DNA from: Saccharomycodes ludwigii
Taxonomy: Eukaryota; Ascomycota; Saccharomycetes; Saccharomycodales; Saccharomycodaceae
Direction of reading: 5' to 3'
Assembly: GCF_020623625.1 (NCBI RefSeq)
Contig: NC_060202.1
Location: forward strand, 514,501-578,500
DNA: 64,000 bases
The notes beneath the pieces are model-generated. The model worked only from the letters and a program-made list of their open reading frames with translations. It had not been told where the DNA came from and ran no database searches. Positions 8,002 through 17,937 of this stretch are shown here, in pieces. Position numbers and translations under genes: made by a program. Every line of letters starts with the position of its first letter. The first letter of the stretch is position 1.

Positions 8002-11000
8002 CTATTTTTTTTTAAAGCTATCTGGAATATTACTCACATCAGTCTTATTACCACCATCTTTATAAACACCAATTTTAAAGTTGCATCCTAAAATCCTCAT
8101 CATTTCCTTTAAAACAACAGCCATTAATCTTTTTCTTTCATTTTTGTTTTTAAAGTACTTATATAAATATTTCAACAACAAACTTGGTTTCCCGTTACTT
8201 TTATCCACCATTTCTTCTAAATCATTGCGAGGTATATTCATTCCCTTTATTTTCAAAAATGTTTCCACTTGAATACACATTTGTTTTTTCTTGATCCCTT
8301 CTTTGTTTATATCACTAGTTATCGCAACTGCTAACTTACACCTAGTCTTATATCCAAATATAGAAATTTTCTCCCTGTAAAACCTTAAATACTCTTCCAA
8401 ATTTAAATTCTTTAAATAATTTACGTTTATCGGCTCACTTTCATTCCAAAAATCAAAATTATATCTTTTTAAAGTAATAGTATCGTAGAGTTTCTTGTTG
8501 TTCGACAACTGACTTCCAAGTAAACAATTTTCAGTATTTATTTCAAAACTGGGCTTTATTTTCATCAACAAATCACAACAACCACCTTTCCCCTCTTTAT
8601 TATAAACACCATTTTCCAAATAATTCCCCACTATTTTAATAAATCCGTCAATGTATTTTTCTTTAAAGTGCTCATTTGTAAAAGTTTCCGAGCTTAGCTG
8701 CATTTCCAATTCAAATAAATACTCTTCAATAGAATCTTCCAAACATTCACCCGAATATGAAGACATACAACTTATATGAATCCCAATACTATTTGTTAAA
8801 ACCATTAAACCACCTACAACAACATACCCCAACTGCTTTTCAAACCTTAACCTGGGTACCAATGTCAAACTTAGCAAAAAATCAGTAAAAACGGTCAAAG
8901 TGTACAATAGTTCATCATCTCGCGGCCCGGTTTGTACAAAATACGTGATTGCATTGTTTGGATCTTCTGATATTTTTGTTTTTTCAAAAACATAATTTGT
9001 GCCAGGTGTTAATAAAACTGTTTCTGGTGGGAAAATACTATGAGAACAGCTCTCTTTTTTCATCCAAGAGCTTGGGTAGGAACAAAAAATATTATCAATT
9101 AACAAATTAATAGATTCATCCTCGTCATCCTCAATGTCACCTTGATGAACCAATAATACGTATATGTCTTTATTGTTTAAATATTTTTTTAAAAATTGCT
9201 GAAAACTATCAATATTTATATCCTCCTCTAATGCATCAATTCTATCTTCCAGTGTCCACATATATTTCTCTAACAAAATATAAACCCCCATTGTTGATAG
9301 CCTCAAACAATTTTCGTTTGAAGCTTCCATATATTTTGATCTAACGTTAATTCTAGCCTTTCTGAAAAGTTTTTTATTCTGTTTCAAAATTCGCTCATCT
9401 TTAAACAATAAAAATATCGTACTTAGGATAAGTTCTAATAAAAATATCAATTTTTTATTAAACCCAGATACCCTTATTTCTAATGCAATATCTCCCCTGC
9501 TTGAGGGCGTGATTTCACAACTGTAACCTAATTTGATAGCTGGGTATAATTTTGGAGAAAGCATAGCTCCTAAAAGCTCAGTCAAAACTTCTAGCATCAT
9601 AGTATTTGATGGTGATGGTTTTAACTTTAAACTTTTTAGACTGATGGAAATAATGCTTTTAGATTTAAATACTTTTTGAAAGCCTTCATTTTTTATCCAA
9701 TATTCATGTTTTGCATCTTTTCTTTTCAATTTGGGTTTGTTAGTATTCATTGAGTTGGCCAATATTAAGTCCATCTCAAAGTTTTGGGAATGCGCCATTG
9801 AAGCATCGAATGCCCTTTTCATCAGATCCATTTGAAATGGAACTTTGGGTAAAAAATTATTTTCAGCTGGCAAGTTATATATCCTAGTACTGGATAAAAC
9901 ATGTTCCCGTTTAATAGGGTTGTGTGGAGGGGGGAAAGTATGATGCAACATAACATATTCAAATTCAAAATAAGGATCCAGTTGTAGATCATCCTTATTT
10001 ATAATAATTGCTGTGTTGCAAGTGCCATTAATATCTAATGTTTTCATATCACCCATTAAGATAATTCGCATTTTGAAAGGATCCATCACCTCATTCAGAA
10101 AATTTTGAAATTGGGCTGCCTTTTGAACCCAAAATTCATACCCTTTTCCATTGTGACAAAATTCATTGTCTAAGGATATAATAAATGGCGTTTCCTTCAA
10201 TAAACATTTTGGATCAATTACGTCAAAGTTACCTTGTAAAATATCATCACTTATGTAGGGACACAATTCATCTGATGATTTTGACGTGTCTTGGTATATA
10301 AATTTTAAAAGATCGGTAACGTTCAAATCACTTAAATATTTAGCCAGTTTGTCAGTTTCTAGCAGTATCATTGGTAGAAATTTATTTTGTATTTCAAAAA
10401 CTATCTCTGTCACTTTCTCCCAACCCGATTTAGTCAGTGTTAATTGCAAAATTAATCCGTCGTTTTCAATGCTGAAATTTGAAGTATAGGCAACCAAATC
10501 AGTAAGCAGGCCTAAATTATGGAAATTTTCAAATAGCGAGCCTTCACTTTTCTCAGAAAATAATTCACACCACATTTTAGTAAAAATCGAAATTTCTAGA
10601 TGTGTACATTTTAAGTTTTTAGTGAAAATTGGATAAAGAATTCTTAAAATGTATTGTTGCTGCTGCTGTTTCATGTTTACAAGGATCCCGTTATTCCATT
10701 CAGTATTACTAAAGCAAGGGAGTGCTCCAATTTTAGGATGCCATTTGTTATTTAAAATATTAAAATTTACAAAATTGGACTCATTAGTTTGTTTAGTAGC
10801 TCTATCATTATTATTCGCAACATTTGCCGAACCCAAATCAGAAAAATGTTTGATAGCATATTTAGTTAGTAAATTCAATGAATCAAAACCCTTTAAGCAC
10901 ATTGTCATATTGTTGTTTACAGTAAAATTATCTAAAAAATATTTTTTCAAACGCTTTTGTACATCTATTTTCTCCAATCTTGGAATGATGCTTAGCGTTT

Positions 11001-11646
11001 TTAAATTGCCGGTGGAAAATCTATGAAATGGATGCCTCTTATTGCTTAATAGTCTAGTAGCATGATACAAGATTTTCATAGTAGATGTCTTATTCCCATC
11101 ATGCTCGCTATTGACTGTGAATATTTCTCTATCAATCAAATTACGTTTAAATAAAGGTGCTTTGAAAAAACTAACAAATATCCGAAGCAATTTTTCAAAG
11201 GGCAAAACGCTATCTCCTTCTTTTTTACCAATGCTATAATTAGTAAGTATGCTCTTGCCAATTTTATCCGCGGTTTGTGCATTACTGGTCATTATATTAG
11301 TATTGGGTATTTCAAAATAAAAAGTTGTCTGTTCACCCGTGGTGTATGCGTTGAATGAACCGTTATTTTTACCAATTTCCTCATGGAATATTTGCGGATC
11401 AGTATATTCTTTAGAACCACCAGCTAACAGCATATGTTCGCACAAATGAGCTAAACCAAGCATGTTTTCTGGGTCATTAAATGCACCTGTAGCTACAGTC
11501 AATGAGCATGAAGCTATTTTTTCTGTTGGATCAGATATTAAAAAACATAAAAGACCATTAGGAAGTTTAAATAATTTATATCTTTTTTCAAGATTTGATA
11601 TTGGTAAATATAACGGCAGCTTATATTCAATTATTGGATCAGACAT
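8002..11646 (-). CDS. AXL1: M16 metalloprotease Axl1 (a-factor processing, axial budding)
   Basis: 1214 residues from the first ATG at 11646; a TTG one codon earlier is not a start. It is an insulin-degrading-enzyme-type M16 protease. The inverted zinc motif HLCEH is at residues 67-71 with the third ligand Glu in the VNSEHDGN segment about 110 residues on. The length and an N-terminus nearly in register with S. cerevisiae Axl1 (1208 residues, motif at H68) favour Axl1 over the shorter Ste23 (about 1027). Axl1 makes the N-terminal cut in a-factor precursor and marks haploid axial bud sites. The C-terminal extension after residue 1100 is basic and has no domain I know. Expression would be haploid-specific in S. 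cerevisiae. Confidence 0.82.
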   Translation of the reverse strand: MSDPIIEYKLPLYLPISNLEKRYKLFKLPNGLLCFLISDPTEKIASCSLTVATGAFNDPENMLGLAHLCEHMLLAGGSKEYTDPQIFHEEIGKNNGSFNAYTTGEQTTFYFEIPNTNIMTSNAQTADKIGKSILTNYSIGKKEGDSVLPFEKLLRIFVSFFKAPLFKRNLIDREIFTVNSEHDGNKTSTMKILYHATRLLSNKRHPFHRFSTGNLKTLSIIPRLEKIDVQKRLKKYFLDNFTVNNNMTMCLKGFDSLNLLTKYAIKHFSDLGSANVANNNDRATKQTNESNFVNFNILNNKWHPKIGALPCFSNTEWNNGILVNMKQQQQQYILRILYPIFTKNLKCTHLEISIFTKMWCELFSEKSEGSLFENFHNLGLLTDLVAYTSNFSIENDGLILQLTLTKSGWEKVTEIVFEIQNKFLPMILLETDKLAKYLSDLNVTDLLKFIYQDTSKSSDELCPYISDDILQGNFDVIDPKCLLKETPFIISLDNEFCHNGKGYEFWVQKAAQFQNFLNEVMDPFKMRIILMGDMKTLDINGTCNTAIIINKDDLQLDPYFEFEYVMLHHTFPPPHNPIKREHVLSSTRIYNLPAENNFLPKVPFQMDLMKRAFDASMAHSQNFEMDLILANSMNTNKPKLKRKDAKHEYWIKNEGFQKVFKSKSIISISLKSLKLKPSPSNTMMLEVLTELLGAMLSPKLYPAIKLGYSCEITPSSRGDIALEIRVSGFNKKLIFLLELILSTIFLLFKDERILKQNKKLFRKARINVRSKYMEASNENCLRLSTMGVYILLEKYMWTLEDRIDALEEDINIDSFQQFLKKYLNNKDIYVLLVHQGDIEDDEDESINLLIDNIFCSYPSSWMKKESCSHSIFPPETVLLTPGTNYVFEKTKISEDPNNAITYFVQTGPRDDELLYTLTVFTDFLLSLTLVPRLRFEKQLGYVVVGGLMVLTNSIGIHISCMSSYSGECLEDSIEEYLFELEMQLSSETFTNEHFKEKYIDGFIKIVGNYLENGVYNKEGKGGCCDLLMKIKPSFEINTENCLLGSQLSNNKKLYDTITLKRYNFDFWNESEPINVNYLKNLNLEEYLRFYREKISIFGYKTRCKLAVAITSDINKEGIKKKQMCIQVETFLKIKGMNIPRNDLEEMVDKSNGKPSLLLKYLYKYFKNKNERKRLMAVVLKEMMRILGCNFKIGVYKDGGNKTDVSNIPDSFKKK

Positions 11647-11980
11647 CAAAGTTTTTATTTATTTTTAACTTTCTTTATTTTATTAATGTAAATATTTTGA
11701 GATGGCAACCAATTTATAAATAGACTAGTTAACGTAAAATTTAATATTTCTGATTACCAAATTCCTTTTTAAATAATTAATTATGATCCAATATTCTACA
11801 TGCATGACCGAATAAATTTTAAACTACCATGCCCTACATAATGATTTAGTGATCACTTTAAACCCCAAATACTTAAGTTTAAAAAGTATTTTTGGGGGGC
11901 AAATTTGAAATCAAATGCATATGGTGTATTTATTTGAAGAATGAGAGAGTTCTAAAGGATCAAAAAGAAGAAAATAATTT

Positions 11981-12011
<31 letters not shown>

Positions 12012-12285
12012 AAAAAAAGGAAAACTAGAATTCCCTAATTGAGATATAATAATGTTGACGCAAATAATATATAAGGCAAATTCTAGTTTTAAAAAGACTC
12101 TAAAGGATTCGTAACAAACTAGAAGTCTAGTTATCAAACCATTCTTATTTTTTATTTTTCATCTTGTGGTTAATTCTGATTATCAGTGACTAACAATTTA
12201 TTACTAATCATGCTTAATTATGATGTTTATAATTCTTAGTTGTAATATATGTTCAGCAGCATTTTGTATTACGATTAAAAAAAAA
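11647..12285. other. AXL1 promoter region
   Basis: About 640 A/T-rich bases. A candidate a1/alpha2-like site at 11784-11803 and poly-A around 11980-12018 are the only features. No gene is seen. Confidence 0.5.
11784..11803 (-). promoter_or_regulatory. Possible a1/alpha2 operator upstream of AXL1
   Basis: Read on the minus strand, GCATGTAGAATATTGGATCA resembles the haploid-specific operator TCRTGTNNWNANNTACATCA, with about four mismatches among the fixed positions. It lies 138 bp upstream of the AXL1 ATG. AXL1 is a1/alpha2-repressed in S. cerevisiae, which makes the position plausible, but the match is imperfect. Confidence 0.3.
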
Positions 12286-12523
12286 TGTGATAATAGGGAG
12301 AGGATATATGTTAGAAAAAGAGTTAGTAAACCAAGTTGATACTTTGTTACTTGTCTATATGTTTTAAATTACTAACTAACCTTTTAAATAAACCACCTTT
12401 TTATATATGATTTATTTTTCACTTTTCTGTCATTTCTTTGTTGTCCGTTAAGCGAGTTTCCCATTTTAATATTATATGTACATCCTGTATAAACTGTGAA
12501 CAATACCTTCATACTTTGCAACA
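12286..12523 (-). mobile_element. Solo LTR remnant upstream of tRNA-iMet
   Basis: A 238-bp block starting TGTGATAATAGG and ending TTTGCAACA on the plus strand. It aligns with the LTR at 33216-33575 (shared GAGAGGATATA, GTTAGTAAAC and the TATA region). The promoter-like TATA is on the minus strand. Its edge lies 13 bases from tRNA-iMet. It has no target duplication and is shorter than its relative, so it is an old, broken copy. Confidence 0.65.
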
Positions 12524-12536
12524 CTCACATCGGTTT

Positions 12537-12608
12537 AGCGCCGTGGCGCAGTGGAAGCGCGCAGGGCTCATAACCCTGATGTCCCTGGATCGAAACCAGG
12601 CGGCGCTA
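12537..12608 (+). tRNA. Initiator tRNA-Met (CAT)
   Basis: 72 nt, AGCGCCGTGGCGCAG at the 5' end, anticodon loop CTCATAA between the GGG/CCC pairs expected of initiator tRNA, and an A-ended acceptor. The A1-U72 acceptor pair and the A-rich T loop (GATCGAAA) are typical fungal initiator features. A T-rich Pol III terminator follows directly. Confidence 0.96.
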
Positions 12609-13218
12609 ATTTTCTTTTTTTCAACCACATTTAACGAGATCTCGTCCCGGGTAACACTTCCGTAACAAATTTCCTTTTTTTTTTTTTTTTTCTTTTTTTT
12701 TTCCTCTTTTTCTTTTTTTAATGTACCTAAATTTGGATTAATATTTTATGTATTTTTTTTTTTTTTTTTTTCAGATTTATTCACTCAATTATCCTATGCC
12801 TCATATCTTTTACAGAGAAAATTTGTAAACATACACATATATGTATATACACATATTAAAATAAAATAAAACTTAAACTTGATTTTGTGTATCGGGAAGA
12901 GTAATCTAAAAGCTAAAGAGGAAAAAGGTGCCGATACTTTTAGTGGGAATTGTATCAGTAGCAGTAATAATAGTAATAGTAGTAGTACACGAAATCGTAC
13001 ACACAACCAACACCCTGAACAAAGCAACTGCTTTAGATAACTTTACAAAATTAATCGGATCACTATATTATAACAACTATTTGTTATTCGACGTTGTACA
13101 ATTTCCGTTTCTAACTTTTTTTCATTTTTTTCGCTTACTATCTATTTATATACACATACATTCTTTATCATCCAAACATATTTAACATATATTTATTTGG
13201 GTCCGCTTTCACGAGGCA
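12609..13218. other. Spacer tRNA-iMet / ANY1
   Basis: Long poly-T/pyrimidine tracts (12669-12720, 12751-12771) and then a moderately complex 300 bp with (GTA)-like repeats near 12953-12987. Short open frames here look random. It contains the ANY1 promoter. Confidence 0.5.
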
Positions 13219-14403
13219 ATGTCCGATATTTTATTAAACGATAATGAAGGTACTGATTTAATAATGGACTCAATAGTTACGGCAACTGCCGAGTTATCAA
13301 AACCTATTCCTACACCTGGGGAACATATAGATGAATCACCACTTACTTCGATACTAGGTGGATATGAACAGTACTTACCTAAAGTCGACCAGTTTTATAT
13401 CCCCGAATGGTTTTCAATGCAATTTATCATAAATAATATGATTTCATTCACTCCTTTGATTTCATATGGTACCACTGTATTAAGCATAAGGAAATGCAAG
13501 ACTGCCCTTGGATTTTCTATTGATATTTGTGCTACAATGTTGATTGCCAGCATTTTAAGGATATCGTACTATTTGATTACACCTTATGAAACAACTTTAT
13601 TACGCCAAGCTCTAGTTATGGTGTTCATTCAAATAATATTATTGCACACAAGCCTACAGTTTAGACCAGATGAATACGTTTACGAAAACTTACAAGACGT
13701 TGAACCAATAACAGAATTATTGCATGATGTTTGGTTAGAATATTTCCCTGCAAACCCTTTTAATTTCCATGAGTATAAGGCTTTATTAAGAAGTTTAAGT
13801 TGGAAGAATTTATTGAAATTTGGTTATAAGTTGTTTTTAGTATTACTTTATAAATTTTTGAAATTTTTCGATCCAAGTTATAAAAGAGTTTACCAATTTT
13901 GGCAGTGGTCGGATACTTTTAAATTTTGGAAGTTCCTAGTAATTTTCACCACTTTACAAGTTTTGTTTACATTTTTCATTTCTAAAATTATGGATTGGGA
14001 AAGTTTGGCCCAATGGATTGGCTCCTTTATTGGTTCTTTGGGATTATTTATTGAGTCCACTTTACCATTGCCACAAATTGCAATTTTAAATAAACTAAAA
14101 TCCATTCAAGGTTTTAAACTAATCTTGTTAGTTAGTTGGCTGTGTGGAGATATTTTAAAGTTAAGTTACCTAATATTTGGTGCAAATAATATTTCTATTA
14201 TTTTTGTTGTGTTTGGTACTTTTCAAATGTTTTTAGATATTTATATTGGTGGCCAATATATCTATTATAAATATTACTATATTTCACCCAAGGATGTAAA
14301 TAAATCGGGGCAGAATGATGATTCATTAGATATCGAGATGTCTGAATTTGATATAACAGATAATAATAGTAGCCAGGAAAATCTAGGTAATTCCAGCACT
14401 TAA
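13219..14403 (+). CDS. ANY1: PQ-loop membrane protein Any1 (Cfs1)
   Basis: 394 residues, close to the 405 of S. cerevisiae Any1. It has two PQ-loop repeats: PLISYGTTVLSIRKCKTALGFSIDICATMLIASILRISYYL (about 79-119) and ESTLPLPQIAILNKLKSIQGFKLILLVSWLCGDILKL (about 279-315). Both have the Pro-Leu/Pro-Gln start and the xGF/S...W/IL..R pattern. About seven membrane spans are visible. Any1 sits in Golgi/endosome membranes and opposes the flippase Neo1/Drs2 pathway as a scramblase-like regulator of phospholipid asymmetry. The tail is acidic and cytosolic. Confidence 0.88.
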   Translation: MSDILLNDNEGTDLIMDSIVTATAELSKPIPTPGEHIDESPLTSILGGYEQYLPKVDQFYIPEWFSMQFIINNMISFTPLISYGTTVLSIRKCKTALGFSIDICATMLIASILRISYYLITPYETTLLRQALVMVFIQIILLHTSLQFRPDEYVYENLQDVEPITELLHDVWLEYFPANPFNFHEYKALLRSLSWKNLLKFGYKLFLVLLYKFLKFFDPSYKRVYQFWQWSDTFKFWKFLVIFTTLQVLFTFFISKIMDWESLAQWIGSFIGSLGLFIESTLPLPQIAILNKLKSIQGFKLILLVSWLCGDILKLSYLIFGANNISIIFVVFGTFQMFLDIYIGGQYIYYKYYYISPKDVNKSGQNDDSLDIEMSEFDITDNNSSQENLGNSST

Positions 14404-14430
14404 TGATAAAATGATTACAAAAATATTATC

Positions 14431-14461
<31 letters not shown>

Positions 14462-14541
14462 TAAAAATGTATAATAAACTTTTTTTTTTTTTTTTTTTTT
14501 AATTATTTTCCTTTCTTTTAATTTAAACTTTATATTTATAC

Positions 14542-14573
<32 letters not shown>

Positions 14574-14595
14574 TGCATTAAGATCACCATTTCAG
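14404..14595. terminator. Convergent 3' region ANY1 / PET127
   Basis: 192 bp with a 28-base A-run (14436-14461 area), a 22-base T-run near 14480 and a (TA)n run near 14550-14572. These suit bidirectional yeast 3'-end formation, where TATATA and A/T tracts serve as efficiency and positioning elements. Confidence 0.5.
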
Positions 14596-17181
14596 TTATT
14601 TGTTTTTTTTGTGTTGTTCTTCCCCGTTTTTAGTTGCATTGTCCATAGGTATGGTTGGTTTATTTTTGTTCGAATATGCTCTTAAAGTGTTTCTAAATTT
14701 AGTAATATGCCCAGAAATGTCTTTTTTTTTTGCAATAATATTTTCTCTATCGGTAGCTTCGTTTTTATCTTTACCTATTATTTTATTAGTATCCTTATTA
14801 CTATTGTTATTTTTAATTGGAAAAGAAAACGATTGATCATCTATATTTCCATCATAAGATTCACTTTCACTACTAAAATAATGTCTTAAAGTATCCAATT
14901 TTTCATTTAAAAATTTAAAATATCTTTTTTCCAACCAAAAGGTACTACTAACACGGTCATATTCAGTTTTCAAAACCCATTTGCTAACATCCTCGGGAGC
15001 AAAAAAATTAGGGTATTCCCAAGTTCTAAAATCTTTATAATACCCATTTGGATCTTTCAAATGTTCATTTTTATCACCGTCCAAACTGTTCAAATAGCTC
15101 TTACAAGTTATTTTAAACCCAACGATTTCATCAATATGATCAGAAAAACTTTTTTTATTGAAAGCAGTTAATTGATCAATATATTTTAACCCTCCAGCTT
15201 TATTCTTCAATAGCATTGTTTTACTCAATTCATTTCTCTGTAAAAATTTAGTTTCTTTTTCAGTAATTGGAATAGCAATTACAATTAAAGCTGGTTTGAT
15301 GACAGTTTCACCATTGGGTAACGTGTTTTTTTGCATTTCACATTTAAACAAAACTCTAATGTTGTCCACCTGAGGAAATAATTTGATTATTGCTGAGAAA
15401 ACGTTATTTAATATAGCCATCGAAAACCTGAACTCAGCATCAGCAATTTTATTAGAAATGGGTTTCTGCAAACTAGAATAATCATAGTTTTTAACATACT
15501 CCATTTCGCCCCATTTTTCCACTATAGAATTTTTCCTAATGTCCAATTTATCATTAAAAAATTCATTGGTATACCCATGGATTATATGATCAATCTCTTC
15601 CAACGGTAAATATTGGAAACCAAAAATCTTTTTAATATTATGATACGCAACAAAAATCCCATCCATGTTGCCCATTCTAGCTTGTAATGAATATTTTAAT
15701 AAAGTACTTCTACATAAATCATAAAATTCTCTTTCAAAAGACTCAAATTTCCCGTATAATTTAGAAATTTCATAACCGGTGGTATTGTTATGTTGCTCAA
15801 CGTATAACAAATCATGTCTTATAGCACAAACAGCCCTTGTTTTTAAATCAAATACACCCGTGCCCGGTAGATTCTTATGATAACAATCTAATTGGGAACG
15901 AATTACAAAGTCCATGATTCTCATATAATGAAAACTGTCATTGTCTATTGTAGTTTGAGCATGTTGCTGTCTTTGGCAATATCTATCTGAGTTTTTGTTA
16001 TAAAATTTATTGAATGTGCCGGCATCTGTAGTCAATTGTTTTTCTAAAGCATGGCCCAATTGAGATAAAATCATCTCTTTATCGGTAGATTTTTCTGCGG
16101 TAATGGAATAGAAAGGTGATAGTTTAGATGGACCAACATTAACACCATGTTTCTTTTTTTGCAGTATTACGGCTGTAGGTAGTTGTGCCCCTTTTGTAAA
16201 CCTTGCGGATGTTTTGTTAAAATGCTTTGTTATTTCAGTCAAATTGACTTTTTTAAAATTTGATATCAAAAAATGTAAATGTGATAAGATGCCGGTCATT
16301 GAAGAAGTTGAAGAATAAAATTTTAAGTTATTTTCACGTGCAATTTCCAATAATTTTAAATCTTCTGACGGAGCAGTATATTTGTTGATGGCATCATAGT
16401 TGAAATATCCCACACTAACTGCTTTTTCAATAAAAGGGGAGAAATTATATTTTTTGGTTCTATCATCTTTTAAACTATGTATAACCATTGGCTGGAAGAG
16501 AACCTTTTCTAGGTTATGCTTTAAAGTTGGTGGGGGTTTGTGGTTGGCATTTGAGTTATTGCAATTAGTGTCCGTTATGGACTGTGGTTCGAAATACGGG
16601 TCTATATAATAAGTTTGCTGTTGCAAATTGGAACAAACTCTGTGAGGTTTACCATTATTAGAGACAATATGTTTGTTGCTACTGTTATGGAAAGTGTTTT
16701 TCACTCTTTCTTTTTCCAATTTTTTTTTGTGTTGTAATTCCTCTTGGTACTTAACTCTCTCATGACGTGTCATTAATTTCATTACAAATTGATTTAGCTT
16801 ATTCAAATCTTTTGGCGGTGAAAGTGTTTTATTATGAACTTTTTCCTTTGAAGATGAATTGGCTTTAAAAACACCACTATTAGGATTGTTGATTGTTGTA
16901 ATTTTTACCACACTTTGATCTAAAGTTACGTTTGTTATATTGGATTTTAACTTGGGATTAGATATTTCGAAATCCTCATCAAACTTTTTATTTTCGTAGT
17001 TTGTGGTATTTTCAATAGCGTGAGAAAAACCTAATGCTTTGTCTAATGTTTTTGTTGTTTTGTCAATATCATTGGCATCTCTAGCCCCATAAAGTTGTTG
17101 AGTAATGCTAAATGATCTTTTGTTTACAAAAGTATGCCTTATTGTCGTTACCATACATTTTGGTGCTGGTTTTTTATACAT
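14596..17181 (-). CDS. PET127: Mitochondrial RNA-processing protein Pet127
   Basis: 861 residues (S. cerevisiae 800). The N-terminus (VTTIRHTFVNKRSFSITQQLYG) looks like a mitochondrial presequence. The family core runs from LEKVLFQPMVIHSLKDDRTKKYNFSPFIEKA (about 235) through LLEIARENNLKFYSSTSSMTGILSHLHFL and FTKGAQLPTAVILQKKKHGV to FRTWEYPNFFAP (about 735). Pet127 is a membrane-associated mitochondrial protein needed for 5' processing and turnover of mitochondrial mRNAs; the core resembles a nuclease-like fold, but I cannot assign catalytic residues by eye. Asn/Lys-rich insertions near both ends account for the extra length. Confidence 0.88.
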   Translation of the reverse strand: MYKKPAPKCMVTTIRHTFVNKRSFSITQQLYGARDANDIDKTTKTLDKALGFSHAIENTTNYENKKFDEDFEISNPKLKSNITNVTLDQSVVKITTINNPNSGVFKANSSSKEKVHNKTLSPPKDLNKLNQFVMKLMTRHERVKYQEELQHKKKLEKERVKNTFHNSSNKHIVSNNGKPHRVCSNLQQQTYYIDPYFEPQSITDTNCNNSNANHKPPPTLKHNLEKVLFQPMVIHSLKDDRTKKYNFSPFIEKAVSVGYFNYDAINKYTAPSEDLKLLEIARENNLKFYSSTSSMTGILSHLHFLISNFKKVNLTEITKHFNKTSARFTKGAQLPTAVILQKKKHGVNVGPSKLSPFYSITAEKSTDKEMILSQLGHALEKQLTTDAGTFNKFYNKNSDRYCQRQQHAQTTIDNDSFHYMRIMDFVIRSQLDCYHKNLPGTGVFDLKTRAVCAIRHDLLYVEQHNNTTGYEISKLYGKFESFEREFYDLCRSTLLKYSLQARMGNMDGIFVAYHNIKKIFGFQYLPLEEIDHIIHGYTNEFFNDKLDIRKNSIVEKWGEMEYVKNYDYSSLQKPISNKIADAEFRFSMAILNNVFSAIIKLFPQVDNIRVLFKCEMQKNTLPNGETVIKPALIVIAIPITEKETKFLQRNELSKTMLLKNKAGGLKYIDQLTAFNKKSFSDHIDEIVGFKITCKSYLNSLDGDKNEHLKDPNGYYKDFRTWEYPNFFAPEDVSKWVLKTEYDRVSSTFWLEKRYFKFLNEKLDTLRHYFSSESESYDGNIDDQSFSFPIKNNNSNKDTNKIIGKDKNEATDRENIIAKKKDISGHITKFRNTLRAYSNKNKPTIPMDNATKNGEEQHKKNK

Positions 17182-17746
17182 TGTCTCTTTTAAAATTTCT
17201 GGTTAATTATATATATACTTTTTTTTTTTTTTTTTTTTTTTAAATTGATGTAAGGAAATAACATAAATCATCAACGATGCATTTAGTTTTATTTCTACGT
17301 TCCTCTTTTTTTTTTGTTTGATAATTATTGTTAATGGAAAAAAAAAAAAATAAATAAATAAATTATGATGAAAACTTTGGATTTGAAAATAATAGTCCGT
17401 GGTATATTTTGTCCGTAATTCTGGAAATGAAACGTAGCCTGTGGTAGTTCCATTTACCCACAGCGGAAAAAAGATTTTAAAGCTTTTTAATTATCAAAAA
17501 ATAAATGTTTTTTTCCCAATTTGGTTATTCATTCATTTCTAAACGGAGATTAACATACGCTAAGCTTCTGGCTAAGTTCCCCTTTCCCGATTAAAAAAGG
17601 AAAGAAGGGGTGGGCGGCATGACAGACACACTACGCTATTTTTATTTCCACCTAAAAAAAAAAAAAGAATGATCATGCTTAAATAAAAAAAAATAAAAAA
17701 ACTTTTGGTATTACTGATACGACGACTAAGCCTGTTTCCTATTACG

Positions 17747-17779
<33 letters not shown>

Positions 17780-17937
17780 CTTTTGTTTTTCCATAAATAT
17801 AATAATTTCCAATTCTCCCTCTATTTCTGGTTCCCTTTCTAAACCACCGCCCCAATTATAAAATTAACTAATCAATATCTCATCACAAAAAAGTTAGAAA
17901 AACAACAAAGAATACTAAGATAATTAACAAAAGAAAA
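17182..17937. other. Divergent promoter PET127 / AIM17
   Basis: Contains a 24-base T-run (17219-17242), a (TA)n run at 17748-17774 and a GC-richer patch GGGGTGGGCGGCATGACAG near 17606. The GGGCGGCA core resembles Ume6 sites but neither neighbour is meiotic. No gene is seen. Confidence 0.5.
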
